A DNA stretch of 64,000 bases from Saccharomycopsis phalli (lineage: Eukaryota > Ascomycota > Saccharomycetes > Ascoideales > Saccharomycopsidaceae). The DNA is taken from positions 598,501 through 662,500 of the forward strand of contig CP073213.1 in assembly GCA_020342235.1 (NCBI GenBank), read 5' to 3'. This document shows, piece after piece, positions 9,033 to 18,445 of this stretch (its first letter is position 1; each line of letters begins with the position of its first letter). A program made the translations under genes and the position numbers. The notes below the pieces were generated by a model. It saw nothing but the letters and a program-made list of their open reading frames with translations. It did no database searches and was not told where the DNA came from.

Positions 9033-11501
9033 TTATTCAGGTAGGGTGGATAAAAGGCCAACTGAACTCTCGTCCACCGGCAGTACATGAGAAATTGTGT
9101 CTCGAGAACTGCCTAAATGTACGTCTTGAGACCCACCCTCTGACCCCGCAACTTCATATCCCAACCCTCCTTCTGATCTCACAACTTCATACGCCTCTTG
9201 GTCCAGGGCCTCAACCAACCCCACGACCGTTGGCTTGTCAATCATGCCCTCAAACCTGCCGTATACATCGACAAACAACATGTAGTTGTAGTTTAACTTG
9301 TACATTAGCTCGCTGACGATGAATACGGACAATGTTGACTTGAACACTGGCAAGGAGTCGCAAGGCTCGACCAAATGGCCCAATGACAATGTGTGGGAGT
9401 TGGTGTCAGCCAGAAGGTCAATTGGTAGGTTGGAGCTTGATAAGTTGCTTGGTAAGTTGGAACCTTCTAGAAAGCTAATTTGCACATCCTCATCAAAGCC
9501 CAGCACCAACTGGAGCCGCTGGAGCTCGGCATGGAGCTCCTTACAAGGCACCCAACCGACAAGCGTAGGATTCGAGCGGGACTGGAGCACGGGAAAGCCG
9601 TTGGGAGAGCGCAAACTACACACACGACCAAACGTCTGGAGGTCGCTGAGAAAAAGCACAGGCACAGACCGGGCAATGTACTTGTCGACCAGACAGTTTG
9701 GCAAGGTCGACGAGTCCTTGAGATTGACGTCCAAGGTGGCATATCCCGCGAAACGGAGCCAGGAGTCGTAAAAGTTTTTCCTAGCAAGACTGTCGCTGAC
9801 GATTTTGGCAATCAAGACGGCGATCATAATGGGCAAGACATATGTCAAGGCGCCAGTCAACTCGAACAAGATGACCACGACCGAGAGCGTCATTTTTGTG
9901 GCGCCAGTGAGGAACGAGGCGGCGCCAATGACGCCATAGACGCCGGTGGAGATGCAGCCGCTGGTTGCGTGGTGTTCGGGCGACGCGTAGGCGGGGCAGG
10001 CGGCGAAGAACGCCCAGTGCGGGTGGGTGCGCTGCACGTGGTCGATGGCGAGTCCCAATGCGCGGCCGAAGCAGGCGCCGATGGCAAGCGAGGGCATCAA
10101 GATGCCGCCCGGGATGAGCAAGCCGAAGGTGTAGGCGAGGAGGAAGAAGCCCTGGGTGCCGGTGAGCAAGAGCATGAGCACGGGCCGGGCCGGGAAGCTG
10201 CTGCCGCCGCGGCAGAGGCCGCCCATGATCGCCGGGTCGTCGGCGGCACAGTCGCGGAAGAGCCGGGTGATGAGGAGCGGGAGCGGGAGGCGGCCAAACA
10301 CAAGCGGGAAGGTGAGCGAGGATGTGGCGCATGCGAGCCCGGCGATTTCAAGGACCCGCGCCCGGGGCGTGGTCACGTGACGTTCGCGTTTGGCGACGAG
10401 CCAGAGGTTCAAGCGCGTGAGCAGCGGGCCGTAGACGCCGCCCAAGATGCCAAGCACCATGAACGGGAGCATTTCCACCGGCAGCCAATCGCGGTTGTCA
10501 GACACGGTGAAGAGCACCGAGTCGCTTGAGTGGAGCGTCTGGAGAACAACAACCGCGACGGTGGCGCAGATGAAGGACCGCCACATGACGTTGCTAGTCC
10601 GCAAGTTTGCGTAGCCTTGTTCGAGGATGTACAAGACGCCGCCAATGGGGGCGTTGAACGCAACTGCGATGCCCGCGGCGACCGCGGCTGCAAGCAACTC
10701 CCGGCGCATTGCCTCGCTGCCGGAGCCAGGAACCGTGTCCCAGACCCAGCTGACTATGCAGCTGGCCACGTGCACCAACGGGCCCTCTTTCCCGACCCAG
10801 AGACCCGCGCCAACGACTAGAACCAAGCTCGCCAGCTTCGACACAAGCACCGGCACGCGCAAATACTCGTCCATGGTGAGCCCCGAGATCAACGCCTTCA
10901 TCTCCGAGATCCCCGACCGCGCCGCCAGCGGCACGCGGCACGTGATCGCGAGCCCGCCTACCCCGAGAAGCACGCTTGTCGACACGTAGAGCGCAAAATG
11001 CGCAGCGTACCCTGCGCCGCCGCGGTTCCACTCATGCCAGCTGTCGCACCCCTGTCCCTCGGTCGTGTCGCTGCAGCACCGCTGCTTCGACCGCAACACC
11101 TGGCTCCGGCAATACCCGACGCGAAGATCGTTCACCCACACACTGCTGCTGTCGATGCCCAGCACAACAACTCCAATGGCTAAAGCAGCGACGATAATCA
11201 CCACCCATGGCCGGCTGTAGTACGCCATCCGGTCGATGTTCCCATGCCAGCCTCGCTGCGTCGCCAACCGCTTCGTCGCGGCCCGCTGCGTCTTGTATTC
11301 GTACAACCAGTCAATCTCCTCATGCTCGGTGTAGCTGTGCTTGTGTTCAAGGACCTCCAGTGCCTCGATGGCCGCATGGAGACTTGCGTGTTTCGGCCTG
11401 AAGGTGATAATGCCCATGGTGAGTGGTTTGTGTGAGTGGCTATGTAGGGGCGTTACCCTGCCTACGCCAAGCGAGGCTGAAGGCCAAGCGAGGCGAGGCA
11501 T
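9033..11501 (-). CDS. CLC-family chloride channel / Cl-/H+ exchanger, 822 aa
   Basis: Endomembrane chloride transporter of the Gef1/ClC-3-type family, expected to serve anion balance and acidification of Golgi or vacuolar compartments. About residues 90-120 form the first membrane helix. WVNDLRVGYC resembles the eukaryotic CLC luminal segment. The selectivity loop reads RSGISE (195-200; yeast Gef1 has GSGISE), and GKEGPLVH carries the gating glutamate (about 239). The helix N region (TGVYGVIGAASFLTGATKMTLS) and ELTG are conserved. Two C-terminal CBS-like segments follow (GFPVLQS and FVDVYGRFEGMIDK). I use the first ATG at 11501; MGIITF at 11417 is an alternative. The first Gly of the GSGI(P/S)E motif is Arg. 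GEF1 itself or a paralogue is possible. Confidence 0.88.
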   Translation of the reverse strand: MPRLAWPSASLGVGRVTPLHSHSHKPLTMGIITFRPKHASLHAAIEALEVLEHKHSYTEHEEIDWLYEYKTQRAATKRLATQRGWHGNIDRMAYYSRPWVVIIVAALAIGVVVLGIDSSSVWVNDLRVGYCRSQVLRSKQRCCSDTTEGQGCDSWHEWNRGGAGYAAHFALYVSTSVLLGVGGLAITCRVPLAARSGISEMKALISGLTMDEYLRVPVLVSKLASLVLVVGAGLWVGKEGPLVHVASCIVSWVWDTVPGSGSEAMRRELLAAAVAAGIAVAFNAPIGGVLYILEQGYANLRTSNVMWRSFICATVAVVVLQTLHSSDSVLFTVSDNRDWLPVEMLPFMVLGILGGVYGPLLTRLNLWLVAKRERHVTTPRARVLEIAGLACATSSLTFPLVFGRLPLPLLITRLFRDCAADDPAIMGGLCRGGSSFPARPVLMLLLTGTQGFFLLAYTFGLLIPGGILMPSLAIGACFGRALGLAIDHVQRTHPHWAFFAACPAYASPEHHATSGCISTGVYGVIGAASFLTGATKMTLSVVVILFELTGALTYVLPIMIAVLIAKIVSDSLARKNFYDSWLRFAGYATLDVNLKDSSTLPNCLVDKYIARSVPVLFLSDLQTFGRVCSLRSPNGFPVLQSRSNPTLVGWVPCKELHAELQRLQLVLGFDEDVQISFLEGSNLPSNLSSSNLPIDLLADTNSHTLSLGHLVEPCDSLPVFKSTLSVFIVSELMYKLNYNYMLFVDVYGRFEGMIDKPTVVGLVEALDQEAYEVVRSEGGLGYEVAGSEGGSQDVHLGSSRDTISHVLPVDESSVGLLSTLPE

Positions 11502-11589
11502 CTGACGGAGCAATGGTATTATAATAATAATAATTATTATTATTATTAGTTAAGGCTATAGCTATGCTAGGCTCCCGCGGCGCAATGAT

Positions 11590-12030
11590 ATTGTCAGTAG
11601 TGTATTGCTGTGTATTGCTGTGTATTTCTCTGTGTTGTATTGCTGTGTATTTGGCTCTATTGTATTGCTGTGCATCTAGCTGTATTGTATTAGCTGTATT
11701 GTATTGCTGTGTATTTAGCTCTATTGTATCGACTGTATTGTATTAGCTGTGTATTTCGCAGTGTATTTAGCCATTTGTATTAGTTGTATTGGCTACATTG
11801 TCTAGCTGCGTATCGAGATGTATTGTATTACCTGTGTATTACCTGTGTGTTGCTGTATTGTCTCCAACTATTTGTATTAGCTGTGTATCTAGCTATTTGT
11901 ATTGGCTACATTTATCTAGCTATTTGTATCGGCTACATTGTATTAGCTGTGTATTCCGCTGCATATTTCGCCATTTGTATTAGCCGTGTCTTTCGCCATT
12001 TGTATTAGCTGTATATGTCGTGTACTTCAC
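11590..12030. repeat. Degenerate tandem array (GTATTGTATTAGCTGT type)
   Basis: About 440 bp of short units combining TGTATTGCTGTGTAT, TGTATTAGCTGT and TATTTAGCT, increasingly diverged toward 12030. It starts about 90 bp upstream of the CLC start codon, so this array is on the promoter side of its gene. Confidence 0.85.
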
Positions 12031-12054
12031 TGTAACAAAAACGTTGACCATTTT

Positions 12055-12260
12055 AAAACTCACAGTCATTGAATCCCTTTGGAGAATCAACACTTGCTTT
12101 TGTCTTTTCCTGCCTGACTAGTAATGTGCCCAGCTGGCGTCTTCACCTCCGCCATGCAATTGCCGTTGCCCATAAATAGTCAGACTTTTCTTTGAATAGT
12201 CGAGCAAATATATTAGCAATTCGCAAACTCGTATTCTAGTCATTATTTCCATGCGCGATA
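12055..12260 (+). repeat. Dispersed repeat R3, copy b
   Basis: Best matched to 22075-22170: ATAAATAGTCAGACT, TTCT.TGAATAGTC, AGC.AATATAT, TTAGC.ATT and CTAGT.A.TAT occur in the same order. The upstream part (TTTGGAGAATCAACACTTGC, CAGCTGGCGTCTTCACCTCC) resembles 7690-7760. Confidence 0.6.
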
Positions 12261-12283
12261 TTGTATTTCGCTATATTTTACAA

Positions 12284-12490
12284 GGCTATGGCTATATGGC
12301 TCCAGAGATTTATACTTGCCGTCTACGACTGACGGTGCCGCTATGTAGTTGTCAAAAGAAAACTCTGCAACAAATGGCCATTGTCTAGTGATTGTGTAAA
12401 TGTAGAGAAATAGGCATTAAAGGCAGTGTGCTTTTCCTAGTTGTGGGTGACTTGAGCCACTCACCAGGGTACTAGCACGGTCCTCCTATA
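12284..12490 (-). repeat. Dispersed repeat R1, copy c (inverted)
   Basis: Its reverse complement reads CTAGTACCCTGG, GGCTCAAGTCACC, AACTAGG, CCTATTTCTCTACATTTACAC, TTGCAGAGTTTTCTTT, CACCGTCAGTCGTAGACGG and TATAAATCTCTGGAGCCATA, then the ATAGCCATAGCC tail. The orientation is opposite to copy b, 0.9 kb away. Confidence 0.8.
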
Positions 12491-13179
12491 ATTGAACCAG
12501 CCTTGATTTTGCCATCAAAGTGTCTGCTAATGACAATAATATTATTTTTATATTTGGTTGCTTGGGATTAAAAACTTTGCAGTTGTCGATTCCCAGTACT
12601 CAAGGTTTGTAAGCCTGGTACCTTGGCAAGTTTGACGGGGAATTTCGCATCTTTGCACTTTGGGTCACTATTGCCAATAGTTTGAATACGTGCCATCTGT
12701 GAGGGTTTTCACTGAGTATTGTGATGCTTCAGCTGATACAAGCCCGTGATCCGCATAGAGTTTTGTAGTGGGCCGTATCCATCAACCTTTGTAATTCTTG
12801 GTTATTTCATAACTCCTTTTATTTCGTAATTCCTGTCGTCAGCCTCAACATGCCAAGTGCTCTTTTCAACATGCCAAGTGCTTTTTTCAACATGCCAAGT
12901 GCTCTTTTCAAAACGCATTGTAGTATACTCGGTAGTTTCAATTTGAGATTTTGTAAATATATAGAAAATTTCTAGACCATAGGATGAGGATATTCATTTG
13001 TATTTAGCTACACCTCTAGAATGGACTTGGCTCAATGCCATATGGCAGAAGATTAGGTCTAAAATGGAGTAAAACAACCACTCACATTGCATATTAATGG
13101 GAAACCTCTTGCATTTCAGGATGCTGCCAAATAGCTTGAGCTGTCTGTGGTTTCACTGACGATTGGGATATAGTTGAGG

Positions 13180-13285
13180 ATTACCGGGCGAGACCCCACA
13201 GTTGAGTCGTCTCTTGAACAGTTTCTTAAAGAGCAAGTCAGGTGTTTTATCCCCATTACAAGACTCCAAGGCTAGGTTCAAGTGA
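13180..13285 (+). repeat. Dispersed repeat R2, copy b (5' half)
   Basis: GGGCGAGACCCCACAG, GTCGTCTCTTGAACAGTTTC, TTAAAGAGCAAGTC and TTATCCCCATTACAAGACTCC match R2 copies a and c, but the hairpin/TATA half is missing. Like copy a, it sits just upstream of an R1 copy in the same orientation. Confidence 0.6.
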
Positions 13286-13369
13286 CTAGTAAAGAGTTGA
13301 AATTACATTCAAAAGCCCAAGAACAGATTCATCAAGGAATCACTGCATCAAGCCCGCGTCTTCTCAGAC

Positions 13370-13660
13370 AAGACAAAGCTTAAACATATCAAATTCTACC
13401 GTCTGTGCTGGTAGTTTCTCTTTTGCTACATTACCTACGACTAGGAAGTCACACTGCCTCCAATGCCTATTTCTCTACATATACACCATAACTAGGAAAT
13501 CACACTGCCTCCAATGCCTATTTCTCTACATATACACCATAACTAGTGGGAAGTTTCATTGTTGCAGAGTTTTCACTCGACAACATAACAGCACCGTCAG
13601 TCGTAAACGGCAGGTATAAATATCCGGGCCATATAGCTATAGCCTTAAATAAATATTAAT
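13370..13660 (+). repeat. Dispersed repeat R1, copy b
   Basis: Collinear with copy a, with an internal duplication of about 60 bp (GACTAGGAAGTCACACTGCC...ATACACCATA twice, 13437-13545). It ends CACCGTCAGTCGTAAACGG, GGTATAAATATCC, CCATATAGCTATAGCC. The tail lies about 110 bp upstream of the GLE2 ATG, so its TATAAAT may serve that promoter. Confidence 0.75.
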
Positions 13661-13773
13661 TAAAAAAAAATATCATCTCCATATATGGTACACCAAACCC
13701 ACCTCATAACCACTCCACACTCTCCACTCCGGGTAACCCCCAATATATATTTTCAAATTCGCACAATACCTCC

Positions 13774-14841
13774 ATGACATCGTTTGGCAGATCCATAAGC
13801 ACAGGCACGGGAACCGGGTTGGAAAATGACGTGACGTTGGTGAATCCGCCCGAGGACTGTGTGTCGGACGTTGCGTTTTCGTCCCAGGGAGACTTTCTCG
13901 CGGTTTCGTCGTGGGACAATAAGGTGCGAATCTACGAAATACAAGCCAATGGCATGAACCAAGGGCGGGCAATGTACGAGCATCAGGGCCCGGTGTTGAG
14001 CACACGATGGACGGCCGACGGTACCAAAGTGATTAGCGGAGGATGTGATCGTGAGGTCAAGTTGTACGATGTGGCATCGGGCCAAAGCATGCAGATTGGA
14101 GCCCATGATGCTCCGGTACGAGTGGTGAGGTTTGCCGAATGTGGGCCGAGCAACACGCCTGTGGTGGTGAGCGGGTCGTGGGACAAGACATTGCGATACT
14201 GGGACATGCGGAGTCCGAATCCCGTCGGCACAGTTGAGTTGCCGGAACGAGTCTATGCCATGGACAGCTGTCAGAAGTTGCTAGTGGCCGGCACTGCGGA
14301 CAAGAAGTTTGTGATCATCAATCTCGACAGTCCGACGGTGAAATTCAAGGAAACCACGTCGCCACTCCGTTGGCAGACGCGTCTGATTTGCTGCTTTGTC
14401 CAAGGCGACGGGTACGCCGTGGGGTCGATTGAGGGCCGGTGCGCGATCCAATATGTCACCGACGAGGATCAGAAGGCCAAGGGCTTTTCGTTCAAGTGCC
14501 ATCGTGAGCTGAAGACCGTGGGTGGACGCCAGGAGAACAAGATCTTCTCGCTCAACGCAATCTGCTTCCACCCTGGTCAGGGCACGTTTGCGACGTGTGG
14601 CAACGACGGCACCATCACCACGTGGGACAAGGACACCCGTCACCGCTTGAAGGCGTTTACAGGTATCAACGGGTGTATCAGCGCCGCAAACTTCAACAAA
14701 AACGGCACGGTGCTTGCCTATGCCAAGTCCTACGACTGGTCCAAGGGATATAGCTTCAACAAGCCAGACAATGTTGTGGAAATCAAGTTGCATCCGGTCA
14801 AGGACGAGGAGGTCCAGAAGAAGAAGCCTGCGGGTAGGTAG
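13774..14841 (+). CDS. GLE2: GLE2/RAE1 mRNA-export WD40 protein, 355 aa
   Basis: Seven-bladed beta-propeller of the nuclear pore that docks on the Nup116/Nup98 GLEBS motif and supports mRNA export. It follows the yeast protein almost throughout: SSWDNKVRIYE, GGCDREVKLYD, CGPSNTPVVVSGSWDKTLRY (about 127-146), GSIEGRCAIQYV, FSFKCHRE (about 238-245), FHPGQGTFATCGNDGTITTW (about 269-288) and YAKSYDWSKGY near the C-terminus. The length is normal and there is no intron. A CTG codon at 14509-14511 (residue 246) falls at a variable polar position. It is divergent from the CLC gene. Confidence 0.95.
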   Translation: MTSFGRSISTGTGTGLENDVTLVNPPEDCVSDVAFSSQGDFLAVSSWDNKVRIYEIQANGMNQGRAMYEHQGPVLSTRWTADGTKVISGGCDREVKLYDVASGQSMQIGAHDAPVRVVRFAECGPSNTPVVVSGSWDKTLRYWDMRSPNPVGTVELPERVYAMDSCQKLLVAGTADKKFVIINLDSPTVKFKETTSPLRWQTRLICCFVQGDGYAVGSIEGRCAIQYVTDEDQKAKGFSFKCHRELKTVGGRQENKIFSLNAICFHPGQGTFATCGNDGTITTWDKDTRHRLKAFTGINGCISAANFNKNGTVLAYAKSYDWSKGYSFNKPDNVVEIKLHPVKDEEVQKKKPAGR

Positions 14842-15109
14842 GCGTGTCTGTCACGGGCTAGGTGACGCAATAAATCAGTGGTGGGTGATTTATCATCATG
14901 TAAATGATGTGTGTTGCCCTGCGGCAATGCCACTTGGCTCTTGAAGGTCTTGTTGGTTTATACCTGTGCTATATATTCTTGTACCTTTGGTGTATGCTTT
15001 TGCAATTTTTGTTTTGTAGAGGGTAATGGAGGAATTATCATTGAGCATTTATTGCAATGGTGTTTTATTGATTGTACTCGGTTGTCTAGAGTAATTGATT
15101 AGTTATTAT

Positions 15110-15360
15110 TTCACTGATTTTACCAACTGTTTGATTGATTGTTTTACCAACTATTTCATTTTGATTATTTCATTTTGATTAATTCACCAACTGTTTCATT
15201 TTAATTATTTCACTGATTAATTCACTGATTATTTCATTGATTAGCCCACTGATTATTTCATTTATTATTTCATTTATTATTTCATTGATTATTTCATTTA
15301 TTATTTCATTGATTATTTCATTTTATTTATTTCATTTTAATCATTTCACTGACTTTCATT
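15110..15360. repeat. Tandem array of TTTCATTGATTATTTCATT type
   Basis: Around 250 bp built of ATTATTTCATTGATT, TTTTAATTATTTCACTGATT and related units, downstream of GLE2. Confidence 0.85.
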
Positions 15361-15369
15361 TTATTACGT

Positions 15370-15570
15370 CTACTACTTCTATAGCTATACTACACTCCCC
15401 AGAGATGTGATTGATATTTCACCGTCCAAAAAATCAAGGACACCACTAATTTTGGAGTCGAGAAAACCCTTGAATGGGCATACAAACTTTCAACTTGGTC
15501 TTTAAGAAACTGTCAATGAGAAATGACTCAGAGCTGTGGGTCTCGCCCCGAAAGAACTACCTGCCCAGTT
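15370..15570 (-). repeat. Dispersed repeat R2, copy c (inverted)
   Basis: The reverse complement matches copy a nearly end to end, including the GGTGTCC...GGACGGT hairpin, GAAATATCA, TCTCTGGGGAGTGTAGTA and TAGCTATAGAAGTA. Confidence 0.75.
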
Positions 15571-15939
15571 GCCCTTCTATTTCACTTTAATCATTCAATC
15601 CAAATCATTTTACTGCCAATTCACTTTAATTCCATTTTAATCATTTCACTGCCAATTCACCCTAATCATTTCATTACATCTTATTCCGTACAACTCACGA
15701 GCTTAATTTTAAACCACAAAACTCCATAACCAGTGGCATAATATTTGCTGTTTAAAATAATATTTTCAATCATCATTTATACTTCCTAGTTTACAACCGT
15801 CGCGACTCCAAATCTTGTCTTTGGACAATGATGTTTGCCAATTGATTCACATTAATGCCTAGCATTACGAATATTAAAAGGTAATGGTTCAATTAATCAA
15901 TTGACTACCGTAAATTTAAATTGTACTACAAATCTAGAT

Positions 15940-16135
15940 TGTCATCCAGATTGTCATCCAGATTACCATCCAGATTGCCATCTCGTTACCATCCAGATTG
16001 CCATCTCGTTACCATCCAGATTGTCATCCAGATTACCATCCAGATTGCCATCTCGTTACCATCCAGATTGCCATCTCGTTACCATCCAGATTGTCATCTC
16101 GTTACCATCCAGATTGTCATCTCGTTACCAAATCC
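15940..16135. repeat. Tandem array of CCAGATTGCCATCTCGTTA type
   Basis: Alternating units (ATCCAGATTGTC, ATCCAGATTACC, ATCTCGTTACC) in a higher-order arrangement over about 195 bp. It ends about 175 bp beyond the 3' end of the H2B gene. Confidence 0.85.
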
Positions 16136-16311
16136 AATAAAACCAGTCAAATTCAAATCGCAACCCAAACAAAAAACTCAGTAGATCCCACAATCACCAA
16201 CTCAACCTCACCAACTTTATCATCATCTCTTACCAATACGCATACAACACTCACCATCCACAATCTACATTTTCATAACCCATAATATTATACATATATA
16301 ACCGTCCCAAA

Positions 16312-16704
16312 CTAAGCAGAAGAAGAGTACTTGGTAACAGCACGAGTACCTTCAGAAACAGCGTGCTTGGCAAGTTCACCAGGCAAAATCAACCGAACAG
16401 CAGTTTGAATCTCTCTAGCAGAGATGGTAGACTTCTTGTTGTAAGCAGCCAACTTGGAAGACTCGGTGGCAATTCTCTCAAAGATATCACTCACAAACGA
16501 GTTCATGATAGAGATGGCCTTCTTGGAAATACCAGTGTCCGGGTGGGTCTGCTTCAACACCTTGTAGATGTACGTGTTGTAGGTCTCCTTTCTGGACTTT
16601 CCTCTCTTCTTTCCATCGGCTGGAGCAGAAGTGGTCTTCTTAGCAGCAGGCTTCTTAGCAGCTGGAGCTTTCGAGGCAGGTTTTTTTTCAGCTTTTGGTG
16701 ACAT
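16312..16704 (-). CDS. HTB1: Histone H2B, 130 aa
   Basis: Core nucleosomal histone. A Lys/Ala/Pro-rich acetylatable tail ([14 protein letters not shown]...) is followed by the canonical histone fold ([60 protein letters not shown]) and the C-terminal helix [16 protein letters not shown]. That helix carries the lysine (AVTK) ubiquitylated by Rad6-Bre1 in yeast. No CTG codon was seen among its leucines. Transcribed divergently from H2A. Confidence 0.99.
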   Translation of the reverse strand: MSPKAEKKPASKAPAAKKPAAKKTTSAPADGKKRGKSRKETYNTYIYKVLKQTHPDTGISKKAISIMNSFVSDIFERIATESSKLAAYNKKSTISAREIQTAVRLILPGELAKHAVSEGTRAVTKYSSSA

Positions 16705-16978
16705 TGTGTATTACATTTCCCTGGAGGCGCCTCTAGCTTTATATACAAATAGTATATGCATACTGACTTCCGTTTTGGGAAATGCCCGTCCTGGGCACAC
16801 AAATTCTGCAGTGCAATTATAACTCAACCATTGATGCAAATTGAGGAAAAACAGCACCGGTTCTGCCGTGCCAGAAACTACGCATGCTGTCCGTGGCACG
16901 CATGAACAGCCCCCTGAAACATAACTCAATATATAACCTCGCGTTCCCGCAAAAAAAAATTGCCAACACAAATTTATC
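16705..16978. promoter_or_regulatory. Divergent histone H2B-H2A promoter
   Basis: 274 bp between the two ATGs. TATA-like sequences occur near each gene: CTTTATATACAAAT at about 16735 for H2B, and CAATATATAACC at about 16927 for H2A. Internal repeats include GTCC[T/G].GGCAC at about 16790 and 16890, and CACGCATG/TACGCATG. ATGCAAAT occurs at about 16834, identical to the metazoan octamer though possibly by chance. Coordinated S-phase expression is expected from known yeast histone pairs. Confidence 0.7.
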
Positions 16979-17374
16979 ATGTCCGGAGGAAAAGGAGGAA
17001 AAGCTAGTTCTGCTGCTAAGGCTTCGCAAACCAGATCTGCCAAGGCTGGTTTGACTTTCCCAGTGGGAAGAGTTCACAGATTGCTTAGAAAGGGTAACTA
17101 CGCCCAGAGAGTTGGTTCTGGAGCCCCAGTTTACTTGACTGCGGTTTTGGAGTATTTGGCAGCTGAAATCTTGGAATTGGCTGGTAATGCTGCCAGAGAC
17201 AACAAGAAGACGAGAATTATCCCAAGACACTTGCAATTGGCCATCAGAAACGATGAGGAATTGAATAAGTTGTTGGGACACGTTACTATTGCTGAGGGTG
17301 GTGTTTTGCCAAACATTCACCAGACATTGTTGCCAAAGAAGACTTCCAAGCCAAAGGAGTCGCAAGAGTTGTAA
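16979..17374 (+). CDS. HTA1: Histone H2A, 131 aa
   Basis: Canonical H2A with N-tail [20 protein letters not shown], histone fold [20 protein letters not shown], acidic-patch segment [10 protein letters not shown] and docking domain. It ends KESQEL, so the SQE/D-Phi DNA-damage phosphorylation site (Mec1/Tel1 gamma-H2A) is present. It is replication-type rather than H2A.Z (no extended L1/M6 changes). Confidence 0.99.
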   Translation: MSGGKGGKASSAAKASQTRSAKAGLTFPVGRVHRLLRKGNYAQRVGSGAPVYLTAVLEYLAAEILELAGNAARDNKKTRIIPRHLQLAIRNDEELNKLLGHVTIAEGGVLPNIHQTLLPKKTSKPKESQEL

Positions 17375-17533
17375 GCAAGACTTTAGTTTATGTATATTAG
17401 GGTAATGGATGATTTATGATGACTGTAAATCCATGTGACTGGATGTAAGGATGTCGCACCCAAATGGGTAAAAGATAAACATACAACACAGACATAAATA
17501 AAGTACATTTGCTGGAGTTTGGTAGGAATAAGC

Positions 17534-18372
17534 ATGTCACTTTTCCATAATTTGTAAGTGAATTATAAATATGTTTGATTGTAAATGTATTTGAAAGCAG
17601 TGTATTATAAACGCAGAATGCGATTATAATATTGTGGATTGCCGTTGCTAACTCTAGACATCTTAATAATGTTCCAACAATGAGAACGACCAGAGCATTT
17701 AAACGAGCAAACAACACGACGCTAGAGGCTGGGCAGCTTGATAAGAACTTCTACTATCCTCAAGAGACGCCTAGTAACCCTGTGACGTCGCACAAGGATA
17801 TTCGGAACTTTGCCGAGGCGACATTGGGGTCAGGGTCGGCACTAGCACAAGCGGTGAAGCTTCCACAGGACGAGGATTTGAATGAGTGGTTGGCAGTGCA
17901 TTTGGTGGACTTTTACAACCAGATCAACATGTTATATGGGGCGATTACCGAGTTTTGTTCGCCAAAGAGCTGTCCGAAGATGATTGCCACGAATGAATAT
18001 GAGTACTTGTGGCAGGACCCAAGCCTGAGAAAGCCAATCAGTGTGTCTGCGCCACAGTATGTTGAGAATCTCATGAACTGGATCCAGGGATTTCTTGACG
18101 ATGAGGCGGTGTTTCCGGTGAAGTTGAACGGGACGTTTCCAAGCAAGTTTGTGCCGTTGGTGAAGACGATAATGAAGCGGATGTTCCGAATATACGCGCA
18201 TATATACTGCCATCATTTTGAGGAGATTACGGAGTTGGGGCTCCAGACGCACTTGAATACGAGCTTGAAGCATTTTGTGTTGTTTTCAAAGGAGTTTGAT
18301 TTGATTACCAGTAAGGATTTTGGGCCGTTGGAGGAGTTGGTGAATGTTATGGTGCAAGAAGAGAGAAAGTAG
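17534..18372 (+). CDS. MOB1: MOB1, mitotic exit kinase activator; two exons (17534-17553, 17658-18372), 244 aa
   Basis: Mob1 binds and activates the NDR/LATS-type kinase Dbf2 in the mitotic exit network at spindle poles and bud neck. The body matches yeast Mob1 closely (LNEWLAVHLVDFYNQINMLY, ITEFCSP..CPKMIATNEYEYLW, RIYAHIYCHHFEEI). The zinc-binding Cys2-His2 set comes from C..C in TEFCSPKSCP and the HIYCHH region. The uninterrupted frame has its first ATG only at 17680. An upstream exon ATGTCACTTTTCCATAATTT spliced by GTAAGT (17554) to a TAG acceptor (17657) gives MSLFHNLHLNNVPTMRTTRAFK. This aligns gap-free with the yeast N-terminus as I remember it (MSFLQNFHISPG...RSTRGFK). The C-terminal codons run into an 18-bp tandem array. 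Confidence 0.88.
17554..17657 (+). other. MOB1: MOB1 intron, 104 nt
   Basis: Donor GTAAGT, branch motif GCTAAC at 17647-17652, acceptor TCTAG. Only 5 nt separate the branch motif from the junction. The spliced frame restores the conserved MOB1 N-terminus. Confidence 0.8.
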
Positions 18373-18445
18373 ATGAGCAAGAGAAGGTAGATGAGCAAGA
18401 GAAGGTAGATGAGCAAGAGAAAGTAGATGAGCAAGAGAAAGTAGG
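18355..18445. repeat. 18-bp array starting in the last MOB1 codons
   Basis: The end of the MOB1 coding sequence (AAGAGAGAAAG-TAG) continues as four units of ATGAGCAAGAGAAAGTAG or its G variant, each repeating the stop codon in register. Confidence 0.85.

Larger units (their letters stand above)
11502..13773. other. 2.3-kb divergent intergenic region, repeat-rich
   Basis: Upstream of both the CLC gene and GLE2, and free of genes. In order it holds an R2-like tail fragment (about 11550-11590), a long GTATTGTATTAGCTGTG-type array, an R3 copy, R1 copy c on the minus strand, a short three-unit array of AACATGCCAAGTGCTCTTTT (12847-12912), half an R2 copy (13180-13280) and R1 copy b on the plus strand ending about 100 bp before the GLE2 ATG. 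Confidence 0.7.
14842..16311. other. 1.5-kb convergent gap GLE2 / H2B
   Basis: No gene seen. Contents are a T-rich array (15110-15360), an inverted R2 copy (15370-15570), AT-rich unique DNA, and a CCAGATTGCCATCTCGTTA-type array (15940-16135). Confidence 0.7.

Noticed and set aside
9480-10529. 349-codon plus-strand frame opposite the CLC gene
   Set aside because: It is antisense to a clearly conserved protein in GC-rich codons, with charged low-complexity composition typical of a shadow frame.
15940-16135. CRISPR-like alternation of short repeats
   Set aside because: Units are contiguous minisatellite variants without unique spacers, and this is a eukaryotic chromosome.
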